This document shows, one piece after another, positions 35,801-40,839 of a DNA stretch of 64,000 bases. This DNA comes from Liolophura sinensis (taxonomy: Eukaryota; Mollusca; Polyplacophora; Chitonida; Chitonidae). The stretch lies in NCBI RefSeq assembly GCF_032854445.1, contig NC_088300.1, forward strand, positions 4,648,001-4,712,000, in the 5' to 3' direction. Within the stretch, counting starts at the first letter, position 1. Every line of letters begins with the position of its first letter. A model generated the notes under the pieces. It was not told where the DNA came from. It saw only the letters and a list, made by a program, of their open reading frames with translations, and did no database searches. The position numbers and the translations under genes were made by a program.

Positions 35801-36392
35801 CATGAAGATAGATTCCGTGCCTTATTCAGTAGTTTGTCATACATACCATTTAAATTTTCTTTTTTTATGCGTGTTTTACATATGTTATACGTATATATTT
35901 GTACTTTAGATTATTTTACTATCGGAAGCATTGTGATCAGATCCATCGATACAAAGAAAAAAGGCGTGCGGTATGCCAGAGAAGTGGTTATGTGGTTAAG
36001 AAACTCAAGAAGTACATTCGATCACGCAACTTCATTTGCCAACGGGTTAGTGTTCAGTGTGTTATGCATGTGGACAAAAACAGCAAGTTCACTTGTTACC
36101 TCTCTCACCTGAGGATTTATTGATCAAATGTATTATCTTGTTTTGAGATATAGGATAACAGATATATACATATACTGTATACAACAGCTATAAAGTGGCT
36201 GTATCGAAATTCAAAAGCACAATCCATGTACCTGCATTCGACATCACAAAGGATATATTTATGTATTTACTGTGAGTTTGATATACAATATCTAGTCAGC
36301 TGTGTCTAGATTAATGCGTACAATATACATATGTAACGAGATCTTACCTGTAGGATAAAAAGAACGGCGAGGGCAGGTAGATATCTCTCCAT
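717..36392 (-). CDS. papln: Papilin-like secreted matrix protein, 18-exon gene model (whole span)
   Basis: Joined minus-strand exons give 844 residues. The order is signal peptide (1 to about 21), TSP1 (24-70), ADAMTS cysteine-rich/CA module (70-186), spacer (187-292), TSP1 (332-388), three papilin-type repeats (392-486), five Kunitz domains (489-539, 556-606, 625-675, 699-750, 758-810) and a basic tail (811-844). TSP1-CA-spacer-TSP1 is the papilin/ADAMTSL cassette; the CC-DG-GP-GC repeats plus several Kunitz domains point to papilin. Known papilins are secreted basement-membrane glycoproteins, and the TSP/spacer part is linked to modulation of ADAMTS proteases; that role here is inferred from family. 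Phase is kept across all 17 introns and every Kunitz exon is bounded by phase-1 introns. It is shorter than vertebrate or fly papilins and lacks recognisable Ig and PLAC domains. It may extend past the left edge (see exon 18). Confidence 0.9.
992..2126 (-). other. Intron 17
   Basis: AT-rich intron between Kunitz domains 4 and 5, GT-AG. A short CA-rich stretch lies near 1105-1120. No other structure seen. Confidence 0.85.
2127..2297 (-). CDS. papln: Exon 17: Kunitz domain 4 (P1 = Asp)
   Basis: Encodes AVCLMAKEERFCDDWESKWY, EEFWYGGC and a final CQSTC. Six cysteines are present (699-750), but the fourth-to-fifth interval has 13 residues rather than 12. P1 is Asp709, which should not fit serine-protease S1 pockets that take Arg/Lys, so this is probably a structural domain. 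Almost no linker follows. Acceptor CTTGTTACAG, donor AAT|GTAAGT, phase 1 both sides. Confidence 0.93.
2557..2784 (-). CDS. papln: Exon 16: Kunitz domain 3 (P1 = Ser)
   Basis: Encodes GLPLCQLPSDPGPC, RRWYYD, FAYGGC and a C-terminal CVQQC. Cysteines 625-675 have canonical spacing. P1 is Ser635 followed by Asp, not a basic residue, so trypsin-like inhibition is unlikely. A 21-residue linker rich in Gly, Pro and Lys follows. Acceptor CATCTGCTGTAG, donor CCAG|GTTCAG, phase 1 both sides. Confidence 0.94.
2785..3181 (-). other. Intron 15
   Basis: A short intron of 397 bp between Kunitz domains 2 and 3. An open frame continues upstream from exon 16 but has no domain features. Nothing else seen. Confidence 0.85.
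3182..3382 (-). CDS. papln: Exon 15: Kunitz domain 2 (P1 = Lys)
   Basis: Begins DVCSLPKDERQCKEAVTKWY and contains FWFGGC and NHFDTQEAC. Cysteines 556, 565, 581, 589, 602 and 606 have canonical spacing. P1 is Lys566, compatible with trypsin- or plasmin-like targets (inferred). A Ser/Thr/Pro linker follows. Acceptor CATACAACAG, donor TCAG|GTATGT, phase 1 both sides. Confidence 0.95.
3777..5161 (+). mobile_element. Terminal-inverted-repeat element, copy A (TTAAAG ends)
   Basis: The left end reads TTAAAGTGAAAGACAGCACC; the right end on the opposite strand reads ATTAAAGGACAAAACAGCAC, so the termini are inverted repeats. The interior matches, in reverse complement, much of 16259-17139, including TTCACACCAG(C/A)CATTTGTGC and GACTACCATTCAAAGTATCT. 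No transposase frame is seen, so it looks non-autonomous. This copy carries extra sequence around 4020-4620 missing from copy B. It fills most of intron 14. Confidence 0.7.
5357..5611 (-). mobile_element. tRNA-derived SINE, family 1, diverged and head-truncated
   Basis: Contains the family hallmarks: ATTGGTGTTTTACACC, AATATTTCACTTATACGA, GGAAACCGGG, CCACGACCATCC and GAACTCACA. The tRNA-like head is incomplete. Orientation is set by the tRNA-like end at the higher coordinate. Confidence 0.85.
5895..6095 (-). CDS. papln: Exon 14: Kunitz domain 1 (P1 = Arg)
   Basis: Six cysteines at residues 489, 498, 514, 522, 535 and 539 in canonical 8-15-7-12-3 spacing, with RWYFD, FHYGGC and NRFES motifs. 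The residue after Cys2 (P1) is Arg499, as in trypsin-like serine protease inhibitors. A linker MNARLSELSDR follows. The phase-1 acceptor TCTTAAAAAAG is poor in pyrimidines; an alternative AG at 6118 would be out of phase. Donor AGGG|GTAAGG; reading through it meets a stop after six codons, so intron retention would truncate the protein here. Confidence 0.9.
6096..8294 (-). other. Intron 13, with a 34-bp array
   Basis: Non-coding sequence between the papilin repeats and Kunitz 1. A plus-strand open frame at 7129-7638 has no recognisable domain and no splice support. Apart from the array at 6504-6638 I see nothing notable. Confidence 0.75.
6504..6638. repeat. 34-bp tandem repeat, about 4 copies
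   Basis: Unit ATACTGTATGTGATCAGTTA plus TATACGGTTACAGG, repeated almost perfectly. The last copies change CAGG to CATG. Confidence 0.95.
8295..8423 (-). CDS. papln: Exon 13: end of cysteine repeat 2 and all of repeat 3
   Basis: Encodes GPNREGCPHKAGHRSCYESK and then HGCCSDGKTTAKGPHQEGCP. It closes repeat 2 and contains a whole third papilin-type repeat. Acceptor ACGCTGTAG, donor GCAG|GTATGT, phase 1 in and out. Confidence 0.93.
8638..8683 (-). CDS. papln: Exon 12: papilin-type cysteine repeat 2, first half
   Basis: A 46-nt micro-exon encoding GSEFGCCEDGVLPAK. It continues into exon 13 as GPNREGC, completing a second GCC.DG...A.GPN..GC module. Acceptor ATCTCAAAG, donor AAGG|GTAAGA, phase 0 in, phase 1 out. 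Confidence 0.9.
8928..9039 (-). CDS. papln: Exon 11: papilin-type cysteine repeat 1
   Basis: Encodes CLISVHGCCPDGKTSASGPD, then DEGC and a short Ser/Pro linker ending HPCQ. The C.....GCCPDG...A.GP...GC motif is the papilin-specific cysteine-rich module. Acceptor TTATTCAG, donor CAG|GTAAAC, phase 0 out. Confidence 0.92.
9115..9445. repeat. Degenerate repeat of CATGCCACTAG-type words
   Basis: Irregular repeats of AGCATGCCACTAG, TAGTCTGCATGTCAG and TAGCATACCAC within intron 10. Copies are diverged and without a clear fixed period. Confidence 0.7.
9806..9946 (-). mobile_element. Family 1 SINE fragment, old
   Basis: Retains TTCACTTA, GACCGCCAGCA, GTGGGAGGAAACCGG, ACAACCATC and AGACCTTCCCATGTAC, but is strongly diverged. 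Confidence 0.65.
10058..10184 (-). CDS. papln: Exon 10: rest of TSP1-2
   Basis: Encodes GHQTRHVKCLQM and then FCQMLSKPAHKQKCNTQPCD. The G.Q.R.V.C......V....C.....P...Q.CN..PC pattern is that of TSP1 repeats in ADAMTS, ADAMTSL and papilin. Acceptor TTGTTTACAG, donor AAG|GTGAGA, phase 2 out. This is the only TSP1 repeat found after the spacer; many papilins have several. Confidence 0.95.
10570..11068. repeat. Tandem array of GTCACATTTCTTACAAA words beside exon 9
   Basis: Subunits of about 30-40 bp (TTGTCACATTTCTTACAAAA with spacers such as TCTCACTAA) form a higher-order repeat with a 149-bp period; TCCCAATTCTCACTAATG occurs at 10625 and again at 10774. The array reaches the exon 9 donor, and the exon-intron boundary (TTCTCACAAACCTGTGTCAC on the plus strand) itself resembles a unit. 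Confidence 0.85.
11070..11301 (-). CDS. papln: Exon 9: end of spacer, linker, start of TSP1-2
   Basis: Begins LLYQDPDPDVKVEYEYSLP, the last spacer strand (LLxQxxNxGVxYEYxxP in the family). A 40-residue linker rich in Asp, Lys and Glu follows, then YTWISGPWTKCTQKCDTG, the start of a TSP1 repeat. That repeat lacks the WxxW spacing and the S/T needed for O-fucosylation (CTQKCD), unlike TSP1-1. Acceptor CATCTGTAG, donor ACAG|GTTTGT. An AT-rich tandem array follows the donor. Confidence 0.95.
11391..11470 (-). mobile_element. Family 1 SINE fragment, very diverged
   Basis: GGTGTTTAACGTCATACAAG, AATATTTCATCTAT and GGAAACCGAGCAGAG echo the SINE 3' end and body. Short and degraded. Confidence 0.45.
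11541..11860. repeat. 44-bp tandem repeat, about 7 copies
   Basis: Unit ATGCCATAAAGTATATGTAG, TTACAAGGGGATGTATACAT, GTAC. Copies are nearly identical (one ACTAGGGG variant; ACGTGCC in an early copy). It lies in intron 8. The units contain the near-palindrome GTATACATGTAC. Confidence 0.95.
12055..12227 (-). CDS. papln: Exon 8: ADAMTS spacer, middle
   Basis: Encodes ALRNKKGKYFLNGDWNIV, AGTVFVYHHPTN and GPTHERIMVT. It matches the spacer consensus AL.....xYxLNGxW......AGTxFxYxR......E...GPTxExLxV. Asn250-Ala-Ser is a possible N-glycosylation site. Donor GTCACA|GTAAGG, phase 0 out. Confidence 0.95.
12385..12540 (+). mobile_element. Family 1 SINE, 5'-truncated
   Basis: From TACGTGGGAAGGCCT through AGTCGTGGGTTTCCTCC, CATCATGCTGGCCGCC and AAACACCAATCAAATAAATA. 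Body and tail without the tRNA head, in intron 7. Confidence 0.85.
12612..12692 (-). CDS. papln: Exon 7: ADAMTS spacer, first part
   Basis: Encodes GYNDIFEIPVGATNIIVIER followed by HPGRHYL, the G(Y/W)xxIxxIPxGATxIxIxE pattern that opens the spacer beta-sandwich. Acceptor CTTTTTAG, donor TTAG|GTAAGT, phase 1 in and out. Confidence 0.95.
   Translation of the reverse strand, partial: ATMIYLKSQLVPPILLLLRDIQGDIT
12981..13101 (-). CDS. papln: Exon 6: ADAMTS cysteine-rich/CA module, second part
   Basis: Encodes IVGCDGHLSGKRVDKCGKCG followed by GDGGSC and the start of the spacer (YTIRRTYSLVNHFT). VGCD...D.CGxCGGDGxxC is the highly conserved end of the ADAMTS-type cysteine-rich domain. Acceptor TGTTGACAG, donor ACAG|GTAAGT, phase 1 out. 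Confidence 0.95.
13102..14135 (-). other. Intron 5, main body
   Basis: AT-rich. A SINE 3' fragment lies at about 13677-13726 (ATTGACTGGTGCTTAACTGC, ACTCAAGAATTTTTCAG). CTAAAGGACCTGGT near 13310 and the reverse complement of TTAAAGGACCACATG near 13610 may be the ends of another small inverted-repeat element, but the match is weak. Confidence 0.5.
14136..14542 (-). repeat. About 54-bp tandem array built from the exon 5 splice-donor region
   Basis: On the minus strand each unit reads like the end of exon 5 plus the intron start, for example GGCAGGAAACTGTCAG|GTAA followed by TACACCTGTTTGACTGTA. The true donor is at 14515. Equivalent junctions lie at 14462 (CGG|GTAATA), 14407, 14353, 14299 and 14244 (all CAG|GTAATA or CAG|GTACTA), spaced 53-55 bp. 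Degenerate units continue to about 14136. Several units still translate as GLCLAGNCQ, against GLCLAGKCQ in the exon. Confidence 0.92.
14515..14645 (-). CDS. papln: Exon 5: ADAMTS cysteine-rich/CA module, first part
   Basis: Encodes GEHECALTCK, then EEVEDGTPCGRDSSGLCLAG and KCQ. This is the ADAMTS cysteine-rich signature (C.L.C......VxDGTxC......C..GxC). Donor CAG|GTACTA, phase 0. Translating past the donor meets a TAA within nine codons, which supports the boundary. The last 28 nt and the donor are repeated several times in the adjoining intron (array at 14136-14542). Confidence 0.92.
14925..15094 (-). mobile_element. tRNA-Ser/Leu-like SINE, family 2, minus copy
   Basis: The reverse complement has an A-box-like TGGTCGAGTGGTCTAGACGG and a B-box-like GGTTTGAAACC at tRNA-like distance, with a class II-like variable-arm interval. 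The body is CAGTCAAATTTCAGCACTAG ... CCCTATTAACAATAATACTG. Confidence 0.75.
15186..15442 (+). mobile_element. Family 2 SINE body copies in inverted arrangement
   Basis: 15291-15442 is a plus-strand copy (GGTCGCTGGTTCGATACTCG, CAGTCAAATTTCAGCACTAG, CCCTATTAACAATAACACTG, TTAACCCACTTTCTAAATGA). 15186-15290 is a minus-strand fragment of the same 3' region, with the piece TTAATAGGGATTACACTTCC present twice. With the copy at 14925 this makes a foldback cluster. Confidence 0.75.
15443..16258 (-). other. Intron 4, stretch without recognised elements
   Basis: AT-rich intronic sequence between the family 2 SINE cluster and the inverted-repeat element. No feature recognised. Confidence 0.6.
16259..17139 (-). 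mobile_element. Terminal-inverted-repeat element, copy B (TTAAAG ends)
   Basis: Reverse-complement homologue of 3777-5161. The ends read TTAAAGGAAAAGACAACATC at 16262 and, on the minus strand, TTAAAGGGAAAGACAACACT from about 17134. It contains a short internal duplication of CCACAACTTTAATCT(G/A)CCAT at about 16858-16912. It lies in intron 4, while copy A lies in intron 14. Confidence 0.7.
17140..19532 (-). other. Intron 4, remainder
   Basis: Mostly unremarkable AT-rich sequence. A 42-bp echo of the family 1 SINE tail lies at 17437. Two POU/octamer-like words, ATATGCAAAT, occur at about 18018 and 18139, each followed by (T/A)GGCTGAGCAA, suggesting a diverged direct duplication of roughly 120 bp. 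Confidence 0.55.
19533..19635 (-). CDS. papln: Exon 4: end of TSP1-1 and start of cysteine-rich module
   Basis: Encodes PCPEGSRGIRESLCSTFN and then a segment ending HYEWIPHYD. It matches the family pattern CPxGSRDFRxxQCxxFN...WxPxYD in ADAMTS, ADAMTSL and papilin. Asn87-Ile-Thr is a possible N-glycosylation site. Acceptor ATTGATAG, donor GATG|GTGAGT, phase 1 out. Confidence 0.92.
19636..20242 (-). other. Intron 3
   Basis: A 607-bp AT-rich intron between exons 3 and 4, GT-AG. No repeat or element recognised. Confidence 0.8.
20243..20288 (-). CDS. papln: Exon 3: second part of TSP1 repeat 1
   Basis: A 46-nt micro-exon encoding QKCSGANRRYTTCNLQ. It carries two of the TSP1 cysteines and matches the papilin/ADAMTSL pattern between the CSRTCG strand and the CPxGSR segment. 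Acceptor TTTCAATTTCAG, donor CAG|GTAAGA. Phase 2 in, phase 0 out. Confidence 0.87.
21098..23205. repeat. 19-bp minisatellite, roughly 110 copies, 2.1 kb
   Basis: Unit ATGCATCTACATGYACAGW, with CAGGTACAGA variants and occasional deletions such as ATGTACAGTATGTACAGAATGCATG. It lies in intron 2. Because 19 is not a multiple of 3 and the unit lacks stops, all three plus-strand frames stay open for hundreds of bases and give the same periodic peptide (for example CIYMHSMHLHAQYAST). Those frames are artefacts of the repeat. Units combine the palindromes ATGCAT and TGTACA. Confidence 0.97.
23858..24128 (-). mobile_element. Full-length family 1 SINE with target-site duplication
   Basis: On the minus strand: GGGGCCTCCGTGGCTCAGTC (A box TGGCTCAGTCGG), B-box-like GAGTTCAAGTCC, central body, GAGTACGGCGTAAAACACC, then a pure poly-A tail (poly-T 23858-23889 on the plus strand). 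Flanked by a perfect 13-bp duplication CAGCATAAATTGA at 23845-23857 and 24129-24141, showing a retrotransposition event. Confidence 0.97.
24654..24720 (-). mobile_element. Family 1 SINE 3' fragment
   Basis: TTGATTGGTGTTTTACGCAG, TACTCAGGAATATTTCACTT, AGACAATGGTGGC. Only the tail-proximal 65 bp is kept. Confidence 0.75.
24721..26197 (-). other. Intron 2, middle part
   Basis: AT-rich intronic sequence without recognised repeats or coding segments. Confidence 0.55.
26198..26373. mobile_element. Small MITE with about 46-bp terminal inverted repeats
   Basis: The left end TTAAAGGGATACAGAATCAA, continuing CTGATTGGCTAAC ... GAGATAGG, is mirrored at the right end (reverse complement TTAAAAGGATACAAAATCGA, CTGATTGGCTGG, GAGATAGG). 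Total about 176 bp. No coding capacity. The outer bases are TTAA on both sides. Confidence 0.85.
26440..26530 (-). mobile_element. Family 1 SINE fragment, old
   Basis: AGAACATTTCATCTTCAACG, GTGGTCAGGTTTATGGGTGG and AGAAACCTGAGAG are a diverged SINE tail and body. Confidence 0.5.
26786..27053 (-). mobile_element. Internally deleted mariner-like element
   Basis: Inverted ends ACAGGGTGGAGCAAAAGTCT plus GGACCCATAGGCA, about 33 bp each, flanked by TA on both sides. The minus-strand interior reads TLQALKDNITQEIETTR, an in-frame stop, then NNSMLRNVQRSCVSRVRKCL and EEGGSHLEHLF, resembling the C-terminal end of IS630/Tc1/mariner transposases. The catalytic part is gone, so this is a non-autonomous fossil. 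Confidence 0.8.
27447..27559 (-). CDS. papln: Exon 2: first half of TSP1 repeat 1
   Basis: Translates to GDWSAWSEHTPCSRTCG followed by a VGVAYQTRSC segment, a classic TSP1 start. WSAW fits the WxxW C-mannosylation motif and CSRTCG fits the Cxx(S/T)CG motif for O-fucosylation by POFUT2. The acceptor is TTTTCTCAG; the donor is CA|GTAGGT. Reading on to the next GT would bring in an in-frame TAG, which fixes the donor. Ends in phase 2. Confidence 0.9.
28100..29190. repeat. Diverged repeat, about 4 units of roughly 250-300 bp
   Basis: Recurring words in the same order: GTTACCATG(A/G)CRAC, GGACAAATGCAAGTC, ATC(A/T)ACAT...CATCTATATC, ACAACTGGAGTTGTAGC and CGGACACAAAATCATG. Copies are diverged and end in ACAGACAGACAAACAAAG. 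In intron 1. A 101-codon open frame inside it is not a gene. Confidence 0.65.
29191..34063 (-). other. Intron 1, central part
   Basis: No coding exon recognised. The palindrome TAGGCCTA occurs seven times between 31681 and 33727. A/T-rich arms at 32985-33095 and 33960-34045 share GGTGAAAAAA and TTTGGGAAGAGAAAA in inverted orientation and might be ends of an old element. Confidence 0.5.
34064..34136 (+). mobile_element. Family 1 SINE 3' end
   Basis: GGCGGCCGTCGTATAAGTGA, AATATTCTTGAGCACGGC, then AATAAATAAAG. Truncated just inside the body. Some 60-140 bp further on, the minus strand at about 34198-34275 has a tRNA A-box-like CATGGCTCAGTGGTATAATA without a clear B box. Confidence 0.8.
35231..35350 (-). 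mobile_element. Family 1 SINE 3' half
   Basis: TTTATTTATTTGATTGCTGT, TTTACGCCGTACTC, GACGGCAGCCAGCATTATGG, GGGAAACCCACAACCATCC. It stops before the tRNA head. It lies in intron 1, about 1 kb from exon 1. Confidence 0.85.
36348..36392 (-). CDS. papln: Exon 1: start codon and signal peptide
   Basis: The ATG at 36392 opens MERYLPALAVLFILQ, a charged start followed by a hydrophobic core, and ends at a CAG|GTAAGA donor in phase 0. This joins in frame with exon 2 (VPVNSAAG...), giving a plausible signal peptide with cleavage near residues 20-22. The first intron is about 8.8 kb, usual for a gene with a separate leader exon. The link to exon 2 rests on phase and signal-peptide logic only, so another leader exon could exist. 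Confidence 0.65.
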
Positions 36393-36700
36393 GGTGGGCT
36401 CCCTTTGTAGCTGTGATCCACTAATCCTTGTTCAAGCTGACTCGAACTGACTCTAATCACATTTCACATGGAGGTCTTCACATATTCCAACAGGTAACAG
36501 AATACTGGGTAACAATCTCAATGTCCTCCCGAAATCCGCTGATGTACCTGGGGTAAATTCCTCACACGGTATGTCTGAAGACCTGTATAATACAGGTACT
36601 CGTCAGGTCCCAGATCAACGGCCCCCTCTCTTACACACGCTGCATAAAGCACTGAAACAGGGATTTATCGTCCCTGATTCCTGCTTATCGTCCCAAAGTG
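36393..36700 (-). promoter_or_regulatory. Probable 5' UTR and promoter region of the papilin-like gene
   Basis: Immediately upstream of the ATG. No clear TATA box or initiator is seen. A perfect 17-bp palindrome ACCTGTATAATACAGGT lies at 36581-36597, about 190 bp before the ATG; its arms hold the ACCTG/CAGGT core bound by Snail/ZEB-type factors in animals. Function is inference. Confidence 0.35.
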
Positions 36701-38916
36701 TGCCTGGCACAACAAATAACAATAACAATTAAAGAAATATAGCATTTGCTATACACCTTTGTATAGTTTGAATATAAATTTTTATTTTGTAACTAATTGG
36801 TGTACGTAACAGAAGATTTGTAGCACACTTTCTCCTGTGATCAGAGGTATGAGTATTTTTACTCTCAGGCTAGCCATAGACAACTTTCTCACATTTACAA
36901 CTCGATGTTTAAGTCCAAGGCATGGTTTGAACTTTTAACCGACATAATGATTATTTGGAATTGGTGATTAATACGTCCGCTGAGCAGTTCAGAGACCCTC
37001 ACCTCCAATACATACATCAGGACAAAGATTCGTCGGCCCTACATTAACTACATTAATCAGATATCCAAGTGTTAAGTAACTGCACAAAAAGGATTTACAA
37101 ATAACAAATCTTGTGATGGGAGGTCCGATGGCTTCTATTCAAACAGTGGAGGTTGAAGGTCGATATTAATGCCCGTCAACCTATTGGCGTGCTTACATAT
37201 ATGCGAGTTTTCTCTAGCCAGTTCGCGAACATATTGAATATTTATCCGTACAATTGCTTGTTTACCTTAGTCTTAAGAACAAACACCAGAAGATAAAAAA
37301 CTACGCCTTTCGCCTTATTTACTCGTTAAACAAGGCGCAAAGCGAGGGAAACTTCAAATTTCGACTTCGAAGAAGGTTGGAAAACCAAAAGTATAGAGCC
37401 AAAGTCGGCAAGTATGTAATTTCGGCTTTTCATTTCATACTTTCCGGTTTTCGCTTTACATTTTCGTCTTTTATCAACCTTCAAATGTTCGAGTTTTCCG
37501 CTCGCACTTTGCCATTCTGCCTTTCCTTCTCTATATTTTGAAATCGAAACTAATTAAACGCGGAGGCCACATCCAGCTTCCATAGCTTATTTATCCCAGA
37601 GCATGAAGTGTGTATATTGCTAGGAATGTATGTATTTTCGTCACGTCATGTAGACGGGTCATGTCGCAAGGGTAACTCGGTTGAGATGCATCCATGCATA
37701 CGATATGTGGCACCAGTATAGACTATAGTATATAGAGATGAAGACATTTTAAATTACAGACCACTGACCTGAATATTCACTGTGGGTTTTCATGTACTTT
37801 CTTGTACTAATAGACTTGAACTGAAATTTTGAATGCAAGAAGGAAAATAATGGATTTGTATACACGAATCTGGACAAGTTATTAACCAATGGAATACTGT
37901 AGCCTACTTATAGAGCAATTATTGACCTTAGTTGGGTACGAACTCGCACATTCGTAGATTTTATTGTCTTTTCTTGCTAAAATTAATACACATGTATTCA
38001 GAAATACACACAGATATATACAGCACAGACATTTACATTCTAGCTGCGACAAATAAGGCTATCATGTAAGTGGGAGGACCCTGTGTTAGGTCACCTGGCG
38101 AAGAACGAAAGTACGTGGGAGAAGGGATCCTACATGTGGACTGACACATACACACCCGAAACTGCCAAAACAAAATGGGCTGGAAACATCAGTGACACCC
38201 GATTCACAAATTATTACACTCACATTGGGGAACAATCGAACAACGCCATACACTGACATGTCAGTTTAAACTCACCCAGTCACATTTAACTTCCGTCAAA
38301 TGTTGTCGCTAACCACCTACACGGGTCGTGTGTTGTGTCTATTCTAAACTGTCGAATGGAGAAAAAACAACCAGCATAATAACCGATTTCGCTCTGACAC
38401 TCAGCTCTGTGAGTTAAATACGTGTAATCTAATTAAATTAGGGCTTTATGAAGCATGCCACGTACTGACATCTTGCGAGATGTATTTTTCAGCGCCAAAT
38501 ATTTGAGAAGTATGTCATTTATTTTTTAATCGGTGTAGCCTAAGTATATACGAGTTCATGCATGTCAAGGTTGTTATAGTACGCCAGCACAAAAACATTA
38601 ATGTAAGGTGCATTACTTTATGTGATCAACGTTTGACCTCTCGCCCCACAAATCATTCAGACAGAGTACATCGGAACTGACAAACGCAGCCTTGTTACAC
38701 CGTGGTGGACAACAACCATGTACATGTAATCTAACCACACCAGGTCATAGTGAAACATCTACAATTCTGTCTCAGTGGTATTGGTTATAGTATTGAAATA
38801 CATACACAGTTAAGTGTCACACCGAGCCGAAAATTAAAACGTTGGGGCATTTCAATACTTGTGCTTTTCTGGACGTTTGCTTGTTACACGTGTTATAAGT
38901 AAATTAACAGCTGCAG
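36701..38916. other. Upstream intergenic sequence
   Basis: No supported gene. A plus-strand open frame at 37254-37541 (95 codons, rich in Phe, Arg and Lys) lies in a stretch of repeated TTTCG-type words and has no recognisable domain. Confidence 0.5.
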
Positions 38917-39000
38917 TTATTTATTTATTTCATTGGTGTTTACAGCACTGTACAAGAATTTTCACTTAGATGACGGCGATCGGATTTATGAGTGGAGAAC
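38917..39000 (-). mobile_element. Family 1 SINE 3' fragment
   Basis: TTATTTATTTATTTCATTGG, TGTACAAGAATTTTCACTTA, GATGACGGCGATCGG. Diverged tail. Confidence 0.7.
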
Positions 39001-40594
39001 AAACTATTCCTTTCTCATTTTATGGATTTATTTTTATATCTTTTTGGAATTTTGTCTGGCATTTTCATTTTTAAAAAAAAAAGCATACCAATGGTAAGAA
39101 TGAATGAGTAGCCATGCCTTAAAGCCACACTGGCAATATTTCAGCCATGACGTGGCGAGAAAAGAGACACTGTAATACTAATATGATATATGTACGCGAC
39201 ATAATGTTGATCATAGACGTACCAGAGGTGAGCATCAGAGTGCGTGACTGCGGACAGCTCCGGCAGCATTAGAACACTATGTTTGCTCAGTCATCAGCTT
39301 CACACGTGTCAAGAACTTCTACGATAGAAGACGTAACATACACATAAAGCCAAAGAACTCTTTTTATCTCGACGAAATATCCCACTGAGCAGCACTCTGC
39401 ATCGTGAATAGCACATGTGTGAGACATATACCTGGCTAACAAAATCGCCAAGGCCATATTTTTAAAGTCATTAAATTCTACGCGGGGTAGTCATTAACAT
39501 AAACTTAAACAATGCTCATGATATACATGCGATGCAATCCCAACTGTGTAGATGTGACAATGTTATTATTTATCTAGGCGAAGCATTAAAATATCTTTAA
39601 TTCTAATTCATTTCGTTTCGAAAACAATCGACTCAGAGACAATATCATCAGCACAACGGCTTGGGGTCATCAACAAGTATACAGGGCCATATCCAGACAT
39701 TAATGAAGGTTCTGACCCAGTTATAAAATGTAATTCAAAATGAGGGCAATAAAGTCTGTAAATGAAAGAAATTCGAATGAAAACTAAGTTTTTGTCGGTA
39801 AGGCATCCTACCTTTTGTTTAATTCACTTCTTATTTTTTAATACAGCTGGGAGACCAATCCTTTTCTGGAAATAAAATGGCTATTTGGCCCTGGTGAATA
39901 CATATACTTTCATTGGCCACGCTGTGCGATATGCAGTTGCGCATTACAGCAACAGCGCTGATTTATATGTGGTATCAAGGTTTTTCCTGGCATTATTATA
40001 TTGCGCATAGAGGATGCCACGACAGCACCCTTGAGCAGAAATCCCACCAATCTGTAAAAACTATTATGGTATGCTAACATGTATCGATCAATGCCTAATT
40101 TTTGGAGTCATTTTGCGTCTGTAAACAGATTATGTATCAAACAGTTTGGTGGAAGAAGTGGAGGGAGAGGAGCATGAACCAATAACAGCCAGGGGAATTC
40201 ATGAGAAAGTCATGCACGGTAACCGGGTACGCTGAGCCGATAACGCACGAGAATGCGTTGACCGAAGGCAGCTTCGGGAATCACTTGACCTCTTGTCGTT
40301 GGCTTAACAAATGTATAGGATTAACGTGCTTAGGCTTACTTAGGGCTTCTAACCGTGATCCAAGATAATCCCTCCGAAAGGGAACACGCACTTCCCAAGT
40401 ATTACAGGCACTGCATCCCTGGGCGTTCCGACTCAGCAGTTACACGGGAAAGGAAGTTGATAATTTACAGTATATACAGACTGTTTGCATGTACTATAAT
40501 CGTCATTTTACTTGTTATATTTCTTTTTGTTTAAATTGCTTGTTGTTATCGACATGTTGGACTAAAGTTTCGCTCTATTCCAAGAGTGCACTCA

Positions 40595-40618
40595 CCCCCC
40601 CCCCCACCCCCCCCCCCC
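40595..40618. repeat. Poly-C tract (C11-A-C12)
   Basis: Two uninterrupted C runs separated by one A, followed by a short C-rich stretch. The minus strand therefore carries long G runs able to form a G-quadruplex. Homopolymer length may be affected by assembly error. Confidence 0.9.
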
Positions 40619-40839
40619 ACCACATCCCACTGAAGAGAAAAGAGAGAGAGCAAAAATTGTATGTTCTGTTCAGGCGTACGTTTTTTTGCATGTTTGTATA
40701 TATGACTAAATTTGTAAATTGGACAAGACTTGTGCACATTTATATGTTTAAAAACTTTGGGCACATTCATTCCAACACGGGCATAGTGAGCTATATTTTG
40801 GATCTCAATGACGAGCCGTCAACCATGTATCAATAATCG

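Noticed and set aside
35834-36123. Overlapping plus-strand frames near exon 1, one Cys/Lys/Arg-rich
   Set aside because: No domain recognised, two frames overlap, and it is antisense within intron 1 next to the leader exon. Insufficient evidence for a gene.
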